From Cyathus striatus (Eukaryota; Basidiomycota; Agaricomycetes; Agaricales; Nidulariaceae): a DNA stretch of 64,000 nucleotides. Below the pieces are notes generated by a model. It had not been told where the DNA came from, ran no database searches, and saw only the letters and a program-made list of their open reading frames with translations. How positions within the stretch are numbered: position 1 is the stretch's first letter; each line of letters opens with the position of its first letter. Location: the NCBI GenBank assembly GCA_025738555.1, contig JAOVFP010000005.1, positions 6,200,001-6,264,000 of the forward strand. Direction: 5' to 3'. Position numbers and translations under genes: made by a program. Shown here piece after piece: positions 25,950 to 39,240 of this stretch.

Positions 25950-28305
25950 TGAAGTCCAATACACTCTGTTCACAAGGCACATCATTCCAAAGAGAAGCGA
26001 AAACCTCCCATGCCCGTCATTGACTGTCTCTTTGTATAGACATCCATAAGCATCATCAACATCTTTCGTCGACCAGAACGCGTCAAGGTACGATAGGCTG
26101 GAAGGACAAGGCACAGTGCGGGACTGGGCGCTATCGCACTACGAAGGACGGAGGGAAGACGCAAAAACTGCATGTCTAGGCACGAAACTATAAATTATGC
26201 GTCAACAACACGGTGATAGAGGGTGGGAACGGTGGGAATCAATAGAGAGTAGCGGAAACTTACCTCGGGATATGATCGTCGACAATAAACTATTCTTGAT
26301 ATCATAGGATATCACGGATATAGTCAAGAAAGCTCGATTCGTAGTGGTCGGGAATCGGTGGTAGGTTTGATCCTCCTATAGCTGGTTGTTGTTCCGGGAC
26401 ACCGATTAATAAAGGTTCATTGTTAGGGTACATCCGTGACCGCGTCGAGTGTTACAAGGGCATCTATGAAGATCTCTGGGCATCTTTGTGCGCCTTGTGG
26501 ATGTGATGATAAACAAGTCGATGATTGGCGGGGTCGGATGTATGCTGTAATGATCCCCTTCGAATAAATGAACGGGAACAGTAGAAGCAACATTAAATCC
26601 CCGTCTTATCCTTAGCTCTCGTTGCATGTCGAACTCAATGAACAGCAATTATATCCCGATGAAGGAAAAAGAACCCAGCTCAAGCGTACCAACTTGGCCA
26701 TAGTGCCTTCAAAAGTTCCACCACGTATGATACAGTATCGCTGGCCGAACGAATAGATTAAGAGGCACATCAGCGGCTCGCTGGCATAGATCCTGCCATT
26801 GGAGCCGATGAGTACTGCGCGACCATGACAAGGCATATTCAGAAATAATCATGATCCAGGACGTCACTCGAGAACAACGTCTGACGAAACCTCTCCCAGC
26901 GATAGCATCTATAGCCTAGTCATCAACGCGAAAAGTTGCGAAAAAGACGTGGCCACGTCTCGTACGACGGAAAAACGACTGTCGGAGCTCGTTCCAGAGC
27001 AACTCCAGAGTTTTCACTGCACATACGCGATGTACAGGAAACCAGCTGGGCAAAGATGAAGACAATATGCTCTCATGGAACATAATCAAACATACCGTGC
27101 AGTTGCCAGGGGTTGTTGGCAGAAAACTCCCTGGTCGCTTGACATGCGGTGATAGTCCCTCTCAAGTCCCTCCATCTTCCCATGTATTCGATTGGTGGTT
27201 TTTCATAGTCATATGTTGGACATATCTGGCTTTTGGAAGAGAATAAAGCACATAGACTGCTGATTAGGCTGATAAATATGAAGCTTGTGAAGCCTAAAGG
27301 TCCCGAAGAAGATAATAGGAAACAGCATGAATGGAAAGGTGAACGTTTTGAGTCGGTTTTGACTTGGAACGGAGTTTGGTGTGTGATGATATTCATAAGC
27401 GCTGTTTCGGAGCGCCCGTCGCTTCGCGTGAAACGCCGTGAACGCCTTCCATTGGACCCAAGCCTTACGGAATCTTAGACAACCAATAGACAGCCTACAT
27501 ACTTACCCGGAAACCCTTACCTCCCGACATCCACTAAGTATGCACGTTGATGATGGGGACGTATACTTATGTCTGCTAAAGACCAATATACGAAATAGGT
27601 GCACGAGAGAACAACTCTGCCACAGATCCGCAAAACTCGCTTGGAATTCTCAGTCTTGTCTCAGCCGATCCATAAAAGAGGCACTATTGTAAATTGATTG
27701 TAAACCAACCAACTCAGATAACTCAATGGTTGACAACTCAGGCTTCAAACGGCGTCATTCGTGGGTTCATGTAGTGTCCTTGTAGGTTCATACTATGTTG
27801 ATCGTGTCGTGGCCTGAACTACAAAATACTTGCTTCAACAATCAAGTCCTCTGGTGTTATACTTGCGCTAATTTACCCCACGCCGTCATGTCGGCGACAC
27901 GCTCCTCAGTTCACCGAGCCCACTCTCAGTACCGACCAAGCTTCTGATTCTAGCGAGGAAAGTGTACTACTTGCGGAATATAAAAGTTTCTGGCGAAACC
28001 ATCAGGCTTGGTTGAAAACAGCTGGTTACATCTTGCGTCCTCGATATTGTCCTGAATGGGTTCCATCGTGGCTCACTGGCAGTAAAAGATGGGTTGCAGA
28101 GGATACTGCTTACCCTGCACAATGTCGCGCCAACAACTTATAATTTAATCCACTGGAAGCCTGGCCAAAGTCAGGAGCCAACTAACGCAATTCGAGGCAC
28201 AACATCCTCTGTCTCCGTCAAAAAACAGAATACATTGAAAGAATAAGTAATACACGTTGAGAAAGACAAGATCATAAGCCAACTCCTCAAGAACCCCACC
28301 TTCCA
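25950..28305. other. Unresolved region, possible minus-strand gene fragments
   Basis: The minus-strand frame 27396-27073 starts with ATG, has a hydrophobic stretch (GFTSFIFISLISSLCALF) and ends at a good donor (GTATGT) near 27093, followed by an acceptor CAG about 50 nt on. The next frames (to about 26880) could be exons, as could 26836-26612 and 26648-26406. I could not join them into a single gene or recognise a family. From 27400 to 28305 I see nothing. Confidence 0.25.
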
Positions 28306-29624
28306 TCACAAACACTGACTATACTAAACACACTACATCAGCACATAGTACCCAACGTAAAAAAAACCAACTCACATAATCACTCGATTTTACACACGCA
28401 TACGGCGCCACGCACCCCGTAGGTCCACTATACGTCAACCCTCCACACTGTCCATAGTGCACTACCGTCCCAAGCACAGCCGTCGACGACGGGGTGGTAG
28501 GCTGCGACGTTGACGAAGGGACAACTACAGGGACGGATGTAGAAGAAGGAGTTATAGGTACAGAGGTGGTCGGTGCGGGGCTTGAGTTACCGCTACAGGT
28601 GAACACGCTGGGTCCTATTTACGCGTTAGGAAGGGTAGAGGAGTGTATAATTTAGGAAACGTACCAGGGATAGTGTAGCTTGCGAGATTGCTGTATATGT
28701 TAATTGTGATACCTGGGTCAGTTCCCTTGTATGCACCTGGGAAGCTGACAGTTGCAGGCTGCGTGCTTCCCCCACCGCTAATATTGATCTGCGCACACTC
28801 CATCTACAACAACCCATCAGCCAAACAACACAAATGCAAAAAATAACAGACTAACGTATAACTGAGCACCAGGATACGTGGAAGCACCATGTAAAGCTAA
28901 ACACCCAACAATCAGCTTCACATCCTCAGACGACACAACACGAAAAACGCACCAATAATCTCCACACGAAGCAAATACTGCCCCGCAGGAATACACCCAG
29001 GAATAGCAAACGACACCTTCCCTTTATTCGCAATGAGCTTATCCACAGCCCACTGTGTCCCCGTCAACCCATCATGGTAAATCTTGAACCACTGAAGGCC
29101 CGTAACACTACTCTGCGTCGCAGACGGCACCTTTGCACTATGCATCGTATCAGCATCTATCTTCTAACACGAAGGGGGAAAACATACAGGTACGCAAGGA
29201 CCGGTCCCTTATGCGATGGGTCGATTGGATCCGCTGCATCCCCTGGCGCAGCCCCGCTGAGCGTATGGTGCCATTCCGCTGTCACTTGCGCTCCAGCCGT
29301 TATATTGATGATAGCATTCGAAATGGGTTGGTGGTAGGGGTTAATCCCACCGTTGCAAATCACATCGTTGGAAGTGACATCCGTAATAGGCTACAGAACC
29401 AGTCAACATTGAAAAACTACAGCTAAACGTGAACGAGTTTCTTACCCCATCGTAATCAGGCACTCGGATACCGACTATGTGTCCTTGCGATACGCCATTA
29501 ACCCATAACTCCTACACCAACGTCAATGAATGTATAAGAAACAAGGAAGGCAAGAACGGACCTGGAAAATAGTATGCGCAGAAACACACCCGAACAGAGC
29601 AAAAGCAGCCAATGACGACCTCAT
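28306..29624 (-). CDS. AA9 lytic polysaccharide monooxygenase with C-terminal CBM1
   Basis: Eight exons: 29624-29562, 29511-29446, 29390-29188, 29137-28953, 28896-28856, 28803-28665, 28614-28376, 28323-28306; 954 nt, 317 residues. It is a copper enzyme that oxidatively cleaves cellulose outside the cell. The signal peptide (1-16) ends so that His17 (HTIFQ) becomes residue 1 of the mature protein, one arm of the copper histidine brace. The WHHT motif at 83-86 supplies the second histidine. The family H-x8-Q-x-Y motif is present (ALH…GAQLY), giving the axial tyrosine. A Thr/Ser/Pro linker ([15 protein letters not shown]…) leads to a complete CBM1 with [15 protein letters not shown] and YYSQCL. 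Introns are 50-56 nt. No active-site residue is missing, so it should be functional. Confidence 0.95.
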
Positions 29625-29674
29625 TTCTTCGTATCTTCTTTCCTGATCACCTCGCATCTCCTTTCAAACAGCGA

Positions 29675-29681
29675 TTATATA
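29675..29681 (-). promoter_or_regulatory. TATA box of the AA9 gene
   Basis: TATATAA on the minus strand, 51 bp upstream of the ATG at 29624. Confidence 0.55.
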
Positions 29682-29769
29682 CACTACCTGCTGAAAATTC
29701 TTTGCTTTTCTCGATGACACAACATGTGCTTTTCGTGATTATCTCGGAAAGAGAATTGAATTGATGATA

Positions 29770-30054
29770 CGTTTATGATAGGCCAGTTGGGAAACGCGGC
29801 ATGTGGTATGCGCGCGGGGGTGTGATTGTATCCGGGGTGTGGGGATACGTACCTGGAATTGTATCATGCGGTGAAGTAATTAGATGAGGAGGCGGGTATT
29901 GTCCCGTCAAGTGTCCGAGATTACTCTTTTGTGTTCTCGGAGTCCAACGCCCGAGGTATAGTGCTAGTATAGCGCAGAACAAGCCCCCAGACACAAAACG
30001 TCTCTTCAAGAGATAAGAGATAAGAAAGGCTGAAGGACTTTCAAGAAGGAACAA
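29770..30054 (-). other. Possible orphan exon upstream of the AA9 gene
   Basis: A minus-strand frame begins without an ATG and has a basic/hydrophobic segment (KRRFVSGGLFCAILALYLG). It ends at a consensus donor GTACGT near 29852. It resembles the membrane-anchor exon of a type II membrane protein, but no partner exons lie downstream before the AA9 gene. It may be a relic. Confidence 0.2.
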
Positions 30055-30404
30055 CTCTAATTACTGGGGCCTCCGGCTCCGACGCAAGATACCCCGCGAA
30101 TGATCCTCCGAAGAGCCTTTTATGCGGCCCAGAAACAAACGACGACGCTCCGAAGCATTTCCTTCCGTCGAATTGTTGGGAAGAAGGTGTGTATTGGTGG
30201 GATAGTGATTGAGATGGTTAGGTGCTGTGTAAGGCTGTATAGAGTAAGTACTTGGCAGAGTTGTTCTTGAAGTTTCCCCGAGTTCCAAGGAGTTCCTATC
30301 TGCATAGATACGAGAGAACACAGATGCTTCGCATGGTGAAGTACTCCGAGGAGAATGTACGTGTGGTAAAGATGCAGAGTAAGCCTAGCTTGAAAGCGAT
30401 AACA

Positions 30405-30898
30405 TCTAGAGCGCTCACGAGAGTCGTCTACCGCCATCTTCTCCACCCGCCCCTCGTACTTTCTGCCAGTTGCCATATCCACGCAAGGCTACCGCGTCCA
30501 ATCGATTGTCGTATGCTTATTCCCCGATGACATGGAGTCTCTTTTCCGTCCTTGGACCTTGCCCCCGCCTAGATAGTAGACGACTTCCCCCAGTCGTTAT
30601 TTCCCACAAGAATGTAGACTTGCGCTTTATTGTCCTCAGTATCTTTTGGTTACAAGGACGAGCACTGGAAGAACTTCAGCGAGGATTACTTGAGAAAGGT
30701 AGTGACATGCTCGAAATCTTGTCGAAATCACGATTCATGATGGGAAACACTCGCAAAAATGTTGTTTTCATAAAATGCGAGGGCGTCACTTCTCAAAGTA
30801 CGGAAGCCTTATCTAAGGTCATGAAGAAATTAGATATAGCTAGACAGGGAAGCAGAGGGAGTCCACATACGTACTTGGATGCCTACCTCAAATTCTAA
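30405..30898 (+). pseudogene. F-box protein remnant
   Basis: Translated pieces match the intact F-box protein at 17358-18764. About 30430-30570 corresponds to the part around its ARPSYF…/YRVQSI/FPDDMETLF segment, here with frame changes. 30640-30898 corresponds to its last 75 residues (FIKCEG(V/I)TSQS.EALS, KLDI, GSRG). Roughly 250 codons in between are missing and the frame is broken. It lies inverted relative to the intact gene and next to the inverted spacer repeat, so it was probably carried by the same duplication as block C. Confidence 0.7.
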
Positions 30899-30974
30899 TT
30901 ACTGTGGGACCTTTCTTTCTTGATTATTTGATTTCTTGCCTGTCTATGTATGTTGTAATGTTCTAAACTTAGAT

Positions 30975-31110
30975 ATAGCCAATTGTCACGTACGGTTGTG
31001 GGGGTGTCATAAGATAGTAAAAGCTCCAGGCACATCGATACTTTTGGCTTAGAATCGTGGCCATTCCTTATGCTTTATGATGCCTTGTTGGCCAATACAA
31101 CTGGCCCATC
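30975..31110. repeat. Inverted copy of the 12896-13022 spacer
   Basis: Reverse complement of the spacer between block copies A and B, starting just 3' of the F-box remnant. Confidence 0.7.
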
Positions 31111-32659
31111 AGCATCACTAAATTTGTGAAGGTCTGATATAGCGGTATGTTTCTCACGAGGTCGACCCAAGATAATGAAGCAGTTGTACTGGGTTATAAG
31201 CTAGTAATAACGGAACTAACATAATATACAAAAATCGCAATCTCCTTGACATATCACACTATGTGCATCTGTAGTTATGAGATTCTTGTCAGGTTGGATG
31301 CGCGTTATAACCGATTATCATTTCATTCGCATATTTTACATAACTTACGAGTTATATATATAGTCTCATATCCCGAACGTTGAGATAGCAATGTAGCATG
31401 TTTCATTCCGCAAAGCCAACACAAAGCAGCTGTGAACAAGCCGTGAATGTGATCAACATGCCGTGGCGGCCGAACCAGACGTATTTAGAATTGCCGAAGT
31501 ATCCGAACACCTGTAAGCTCAACTAACCCCCTCACGCGCGCCCTTTTATTCCAAATGCAGACCTTAACGGAATGGACAAGATGTGGATCATCCGGATGTC
31601 TTGGGTCGAGACTAAGTACTAGTACAAATTGAGTACGATTGGTATGAACACCAGCGAACACCTGTTCAAGTTCCGGCAGGGACCTATCCCTCCCAAATCG
31701 AGACAATTATAAGCGCATACCCTCATATCCCATACCTCTCAGCATCCCCAATACAGGAATCACCTAGCAGATGCAAAGTGTGACATACCTTGGCGTTCTA
31801 GCTGCATAAATACTTTGGGCATTCCACTTCCCACTTCTCCAGCCGATATCCACTCTCTTGTACAGCACCCTCAATATCACGAAGTCCCTCCCCATAGCTG
31901 CAGCTTTATTTGGCCATGCACACGTAGTGATACAGGTAAGTCATTGCTGAACCATGTTGAATATTCGGTAGTATCTGAAGCTGCTAATGTTCAGAATTCC
32001 TGGAATCGCACCTAACAGAGCCGCATCCAACCTACTTGGTCTATAACGTTGCAGGAGTTGGAGAAAATGAATATATACTTATTCTGGGTCGCAGTAAGTA
32101 TGTTAGTTACACTTCTATTCTTTATCAATGCTAATTTGTTAATGAATTCTTCTGATAGGCGCAGGAACTCCAGCTTACCTCGATAAGAATATCACCACTT
32201 TATACTTCACATTCACCTGTATTCACCCCCAGCTAGTTGCAGATAACTCATATCAAGTATATAGTAGACTAGTACTTGCTTGTACATAGAATAAACGTGC
32301 TCAATATATCTTATTTTACATTCACGTTTGTTCATATCATTATCAAATTATATGAATCATATACTTCCACTCGCAAATTGCAACACACGTACAACTGAGC
32401 ACCGACCTTATACTACTCTCATCTTGTCAACATCATCTTATAACTTCCTCATGATTGTCTCTAACCCGTATGAAGACGCATGAACTACCGTACGAATTAC
32501 GAAATTTGGTGCTGCTGTACATGGCAGTATCCTGCAGTATCATATGCTGTAAGGTTTATGTCAGCTCATACCACTTACGGTAAATTATACTGCGTTATAA
32601 CGGTACACGAGACTCTCCCAAATTTAGTGATGAGATACAAAACACTGGAAGAGAAGTTA
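31111..32659. other. Intergenic, AT-rich
   Basis: AT-rich sequence with short frames only. I see no gene, RNA or repeat that I can support. Confidence 0.4.
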
Positions 32660-35600
32660 GACTTCTGACGCTCGCAAGTCACAGAACGTCACAGGCCTAC
32701 TTTTAGCTCACGCGGATTTGAAGCGTTATATCCGTGGCAGAATCAGTGTATCGTAGATTCGTATCCTGCGTGTATGACAGGATTGGAACGCTTACAAGTA
32801 TTTCATGGTGGCATACAGCCTCAGGGAGGGCTTCGACGAGTAAACCAAATAGCTAGCATCAGCTATATTCTTAGCTGGTTCTGTGAAATCGTTTCGTAAG
32901 GAGCTGAGAGATAATTTGGTAAAAATAGGAGCGTATATGTGAGAACCCCAAAAAGCATACAACGCAAATGAGAAGACAGCTGGGACCAAAGCGGTGTCGA
33001 AGGTAGTCGTTGTAAGTTTAAGGGCCCAATTTTGGACACTCGGATGACTGAATTTAGTACGAACCGTCGCATCGCGCGAATGAATCAGAATGACGAGGCC
33101 AGAGGGCCATCAGCATCCTGGTTTTAGCTAAGTGTGCATGTTTGAAAGCAGCAGCGGAGGAGAGCACTCGGTGGACTGGAGGAAAAGGCCTTGGTGTCTG
33201 CCCTTTTGCCTCCTGCCATGGGTCCTGTGGCCAGCTTGTAGCATTAGAAATTCGCACAAAAACTCAGTATGACTCTTGTATGACTCTGAGGAAAAGATAT
33301 ATTATTCAGAGGTGCGCACAGCACTTTAGAAACTAGAAAGTCGCTGGAAGAATAAAAAATATTTGGAGAGCCAGAAGGCGTTGAACGTGACCCGAATTAG
33401 TGCAAAGGAGTAGAGCGAACGAACCAAGCATCTAAAGCCATCGTATCCTGGTCCCCTATCACCCTACAAACATCCCAGTAGAAATCATCCTCCTACAATT
33501 CATGTGTGCATCAGACTCCCTTGAGAGTTATAATCGTACGCATCCGAGTTAGTCGGGGTGGGTGGTTGTGGGGTAGTTCTCGTTCTCGTTGGCTTGACCT
33601 CCTCTCAACTCCTTCCTTGCTTCCTCTCGATCACTAGATCAGAAAAAAAAGAAAACGTAGACAGTAAATTTAAAACATAGAGAATTTCTTTACAAAATTA
33701 CTCCAGAGAATAGCAGCTAGGATATGGATGAGATATTGACAATTTGGCTTTGAAAATTGAAACGATTTCTTTGTTTGTTGCCAAGCGAGATGACCAACAA
33801 AATGGCTTGCGCGTGGTCAAACCTTGGACACCTTCAACTGTCACTCAGAACTGCGAGTAGACTGCAAGGATTGCGAAATTGAAAAGGACGAGGTGACTAG
33901 TCGCTAATTGCGGCTGGGAGAAACCTCTGGCCTCTCGGTTATACAGGAGTAGGAAGAGATCCCAGGTCCATTCTCCCTATTTCTTTTGATTCTATTGCTC
34001 CAAACTTTCGAGTCCACATTCTTCCCACTCGTTCTCGACTCGTCTTCGTCTTGGACAGCCACCTATGTTAAGACATATGTAGCGGATAGTTTACAGGAGA
34101 TGATGATATTAGCGACTTTCCGGCTCCTGGAGCGCCACATTCATAAAGACCTCAATTCTTTGTGTCTTCTGGCCACTTTCCCTTGAAGCATAGCAAATTT
34201 GGCATTCAGCGGAGAGCTCAGGGATCATTGCCGCCATTCCTTACGCCCACGACTGAATTGCCGGCAGGAGTTATAGATGTCAATGGTTTCTTCTCTGGTC
34301 AGTGCCACTTCATACGCTGTTTTCTAGGTTTCTACATCATGTGCTTGACGGTATGCTTCACAGCCGGGGGATCCAATTTACATTATCGCCTTAGATTTGC
34401 CTCATAGCCATAATATGAAATCTCAAGACTGGGATTGCCGGACTTCATCTTGTAATCGGAGAGGGCGGAATGTACAAGGATATTCTCCGTAAAAGGTGCG
34501 ATATTCTATCTTCATTCACGCGCATGCTTGATTGTTCACCACGCTTCCAGTTGCTGCGTATCTCTGAGTGGGATATTGAGTAGCTTCTGCTTGAAGTGGG
34601 TGGAGCGGCTGCGCAGGTCTTCAAGAATTCATTTCAGTTCCTTTTGAAGCAGTCCTCACACGTTCTATTCGATGGAAGACATGAACACATTGATTTCCCG
34701 TGTCAATCAGAGTACAAAAGAATAATAGTGGAAGAAGAGAAGAAACTATTTCTTTCTTCCCCCGTATCATCCTCCCTGTTGTGACCGTGACACATGTGAC
34801 ATGTGACCCGCACAGTGTGAGGCGGCGGGTCCGGCCTTTGTGACTCGTTGGGCGCACACGGTGGATTGACAGGGTCAAGGGTTTTTCTGGTGCGCATGGC
34901 TATGCTACTCGTCTCCCGGTGTGGTGGCTTGAAGAAAATGGCAGCGTGAGATGAACGGAAGGTCTCGTGAAGGACGATATCCAGCGCAGTAGGCCTGCCC
35001 ATAAAAACATGTCTACACGGTCTGCATGGCTTACAGTCACACTGGCAGTTGTTCATTTATTTCCGTTCGAGTTAATGCACATTCCTGGGGTGGGCGTTCA
35101 GCAGACGAGTCATATTCAGTTGGAGAAGAAGTCGTTACGCAGGTCTCCAAGAAAACGTTGCCGTACTTTTAGCGCAGTCGTCACATTTTTAAACTGATGG
35201 CAGAGGCGGGTATGTGTATTTTCCGTCTCATTCAAGTACAAACCAATGACGGCGGAGAAAGTGAGAGCTGTTCCCATCCCTCTTATCCTCCTAGTGTGAC
35301 CGTCACGTTGTGACACTGATCCGCCGCCTCGCATTGTGCGTCCTTTATGGCTCGTTCGGTGCGTACGGAGGGCTATTAGAGTGAAGGATATTCATGGCAT
35401 GCATGGCTGTGATACTTGTCTCCCTTCTCCCATTGCTGTGGTCTGAAGAAAGAGCTGTGATGATTCGACGGTTTCGTGAGGGAAGATATGTAGCGCAGTA
35501 GGCCTGCCAGTCATAAAGCGTGTCCTCTAGGTCAACAGGCTCCAGGACGTATGGGCTGTGCTCCCAACCTATTCGAGGTTGGGTGGACGTCAGCCGTCGT

Positions 35601-37290
35601 TGCAAGCCCCTAGGATCTGTTTAAGTATTGGACAGTCGCTGTATAGCAGAGTTCGTGCACTCTACACATGAAGTGTAAGGGGTCGTTCTAGGTCTGGGGC
35701 TCGTGGTTCACAACCTTGCTCAAGGCTGCGTCGAACGACGTTGCAAACGCCATACGCTCGGTGGAACCACTTGAGGACTGGAAGGTCGAAAGGTCAATGT
35801 GCAGCAAAGGGAGTTCGTATGTGACTCTACGTACCGGAGTCATTTTCCTCATCCTCACATCTACACGGTAGAATGTCCCTTTGGATGATAGATATAGCGT
35901 TGGGGACCCAAGGATATGTCGGTCAGGTTGTTAAAGCGAAGGATAGAAAATGGTGGGAGAATGGTTCGAGCTGTGCAGGTCATCAGCGTCAAATCCTATC
36001 GATATAAAATCAAGGCACTACAGCTCTTGTTACTTTTGGTGGATAGAAAGCACTGTTAGGCGGAAGTAAATCCGCTCGTTGAAGTGACGGAAGCAAATAT
36101 GCAGGTGCGGGAAAGAGGTTACGGGCTTTCTCAGAAAAGGTGTAGCCTCCAATTTTCCAGACTTTGCGCTGGTGTTTGTGTCCTTCGTTTGTACCCCAAC
36201 TCTATTTCGTAACAGCTTAAAAACCCCACGTTTCCCATTCGTTCTCTTTCTCTTGTTCTCTCGTCACCTACCTTTACACCTCTTTTTTTTCGTTGGTCTA
36301 TTATAAAGGTAGACTATGGTCCAGGGCCACCACACCTATCCAACGTTTACTCGTGTAATGGTCGAGAGTGAGCTTTTTCCCGCCCTTACGGTACATTACC
36401 GAACTCGCCCCAAAGTTCCTCCTGAGCCAATTGTCCGTCAACCTTTTTTCCCCGATCTCATGGTCTGTAAAAGCTTTATTTACTATGTATTAATCACCTT
36501 ACATCCTTTATGATATAGGGAACCATCGATGAACGCTTCATCTGTGGGTCTAGTTACAATCCAGGCTTCTTTATGGTACGCGCATTCTAGCTAGTGGTCT
36601 TATGGTACCTGATCGCCCTCTCCTAGCCGAGTGAGTTGGATGATGAGAGCTCGCATTCAATTCACGATGCCAACGCATCGAATTTAAATGGCCAACAGAG
36701 CGTTGGCTATGGTCGCGATAAAATTGAGAAGACCCATGCTGCCGTTGTCTCTCTCTGGGTACGTCTTTTCGATTGTATATTTTCTTCATTCCGATTTACG
36801 TGTACTATCAGCGCAAGGCTCTCCGCAGACGTCCTACATAAGACAGTGTAGCTGTGTCTATGAGTGCAGCAGCTACTTCTCAAAATGGAGTTCCTGATAG
36901 TGTATGCTCGTCGCTCGCAGACAACTCGCGGAGTAGAAAATAAAATCTGACTGATAACAAGTTTCCTTATATCCATCCCAATTCATTCCGGCTTACCCAT
37001 AACTTACTAAAATTTGGCAAAAGGCCCACAGTATATACCAGTCTAATGTTTTCATTGTGTGTCGCATTTTGCCATCGTCTCAGTGCTCTTGCATACCGTA
37101 TATATTATGTATTCTCGTCCTACATTGCCTCATCATTTTGCAAAATCATTTTCAATGCAAAACATGAATTGAGCTCACTTTTTCTTCTTAGCGCTTGACT
37201 TACATCGTGTCTCTTTTTATGCTTTTTATCTGGAGAGTGCAGAGCCAGCAGTTCATACATCTGTGACGCAATCGATATGAGGCCTGACAC
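32660..37290. repeat. Duplicated block, copy C (inverted relative to A)
   Basis: Reverse-complement counterpart of 8030-12890 over nearly its whole length. Matches include 33055-33150 with 12375-12470 and 35260-35400 with 10060-10190. It carries the third, prematurely stopped copy of the four-exon gene. Outside that gene (32660-36315, 36842-37290) only short frames exist. Block C together with A forms an inverted pair with about 20 kb of single-copy genes between the arms. Confidence 0.7.
36316..36841 (+). pseudogene. Small four-exon hypothetical protein, copy C (truncated)
   Basis: Exons 36316-36462, 36519-36575, 36627-36758, 36812-36841 give 121 residues starting MVQGHHTYPTFTRV. The first three exons match copies A and B closely. 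Exon 4 has lost 9 bases after its first codon and then hits a TAA where copy A has CAA, removing about 27 C-terminal residues. It may still be translated as a shorter protein. All donors and acceptors are kept, so decay is recent if it is a pseudogene. Confidence 0.55.
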
Positions 37291-39240
37291 TGGCATCTTG
37301 CATTACTTATCCCAACTAAAGAACCAGTCGATCAGTGACCCAGCTTGCTCATGTGGCCGGGATTCATCCCAAGAGACAGCAAGCAACCGTTCACGCAGAA
37401 ATATATTTTATTGAGCGAACGCCGAAGATGCGAACTAAAGAGAAAGTTCGACGCGATCACATGACTTAAGATATCTCTTATCTCCGGTATCCCCGAGATT
37501 TCCAAATACTTATCTTTCTTAGTCTACTTACAAGTTACCTCCATCTTGTAATTTATCCTTCCAAATTTCAAAATTGCTACTAGGCTTCACAAGAAATAAA
37601 AACATGTGCTGATAGAGCTCTACCTCTACGTCCGGGCCCAACTCGCATTTTCTTGTTTTCTTGTCCAATCGAGTCTAATTATACTGGACTACTCCGTATA
37701 ATTTTTGCTATAGTAACCAGCAAGTATATAATACAACCGACCTGCTAACACCTCCGGCGCGTCATGACTCATTTTTATCATCCTGGTGCCTTACAATGTG
37801 CTATCATCCCTCCCGAACGGATACCTCGGCAACCGTGACCCAGATCTTCCAGCGCGCTATTACTTCCCCCAATGGTATACGACATACCTCGTATTGTTGG
37901 GAGTTGTCAAGAAGTTTTTTCACTCAGCATTATTCGAGTTGAACATTGAAGTTCAACGTTGTCTATATTTCCAGTCTCCTTATCTACCGTGCCGTAACCA
38001 CTGGCGTAATTGAAGTTGCTACAGAGACGATTGAACCAAAAGGCTTCTTAGTTCTTACAAGCTGTTTTTTGTCTACTATAGGGAATAATGAAGTACATGC
38101 ACTTCGATGGATACCCGCCCGCCGGTGTATTAATATGCTTCAGTTTAACTTTGCGTCCTCCCCTATACTTTATGTTCTTGTAACTCGTGCCTTCTGGTGG
38201 AATCTTCAACGGTACCTAGTTAATCAACAAAAATAGCACACTTGGAAACCCATGTCTATATCCTGTCTTGAATGCTCGTTGCTCATTTCGTCATCTTGGA
38301 GTGGGGATTACACATTTACCTAAAGGTACTAAAATTCTTCGACATCGTTGCTCATCGCCGCCGCCTTCGAACTTTTGAAAATTTGCTTTACGAACTCCAT
38401 GCTTTACATTACTTACTCATTTACCATGGATACTCCAGTTTTTTAAATGACTTGGGAACGGTGCTTTTTTCTGAGGCTTCTGGAGACTTGGTCACTTTAT
38501 TTTTATTCAGTGCTCACAGCATTTCAGAGGCGCTACCTGGGTGCGTCGTGTGCGGTAGCGAGGACCATAAAATTATATACTTACCTATACCTCACATACA
38601 CTCCTATCCATACTTCAACCTGAGCGTTGAATGCTTTCATCATTCACACTGTCAATCTTATCCATTAGCCTATCCCCGGATCGAGGGCCGATTCTATTCC
38701 AGTCAATATTAAATGATGTGATGAACTGATAGCATCAAGCGCCCTAAGCCTCTTTTCATTGTTATGGGAACATGCCCGCTTCCAGCCTCCACCAACACGC
38801 GACCGTTCCGCTCCAGCCTCGTCCAGCTGTAACCGTAACCTGCACTGGCAGCAACACTGCGGAGACAGAGGGCTGTATCCATGAAGGAGGAATGAACATA
38901 TATGAAAACATGCAGTAACATTTTATATGATGTATGTTATGTGAATATGAAATGTGTGGGAGAGGATGAGCGCTGAGTTAGGTCAGGGAAGGATTTGAAT
39001 CTCGGGCTTGGGATGCCACTGATTGTGCGGATCGGAAGGAGATGGCATAAAAGTTATAAGAATCGCTTACCCCTGCCTCTCTTACGTCCTCCGTCCTCCC
39101 CCTCCACTCTTTTCAACCTTCCGCTCTTTAGCTCGTTCCCTCCCAGGGCCGGCGCCCACATTCTTTAATTATTCTCTACGACCTCCTCAATTCGCAACAC
39201 CCTTCGACTTTCTTAGTTCTACGCGCAAATCTTATCAACC
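37291..39240. other. Intergenic; promoter side of the AA14-like gene
   Basis: Several AT-rich frames occur (for example 38272-38712, 146 codons, plus strand) with no domain or splice support. The last 180 bases before 39241 are pyrimidine-rich, as in many fungal promoters. No tRNA could be folded from the sequence near 38975-39045. Confidence 0.35.

Noticed and set aside
38970..39045. Possible tRNA (T-loop-like GATTCAAATC on the minus strand)
   Set aside because: No acceptor, D or anticodon stems could be paired around it.
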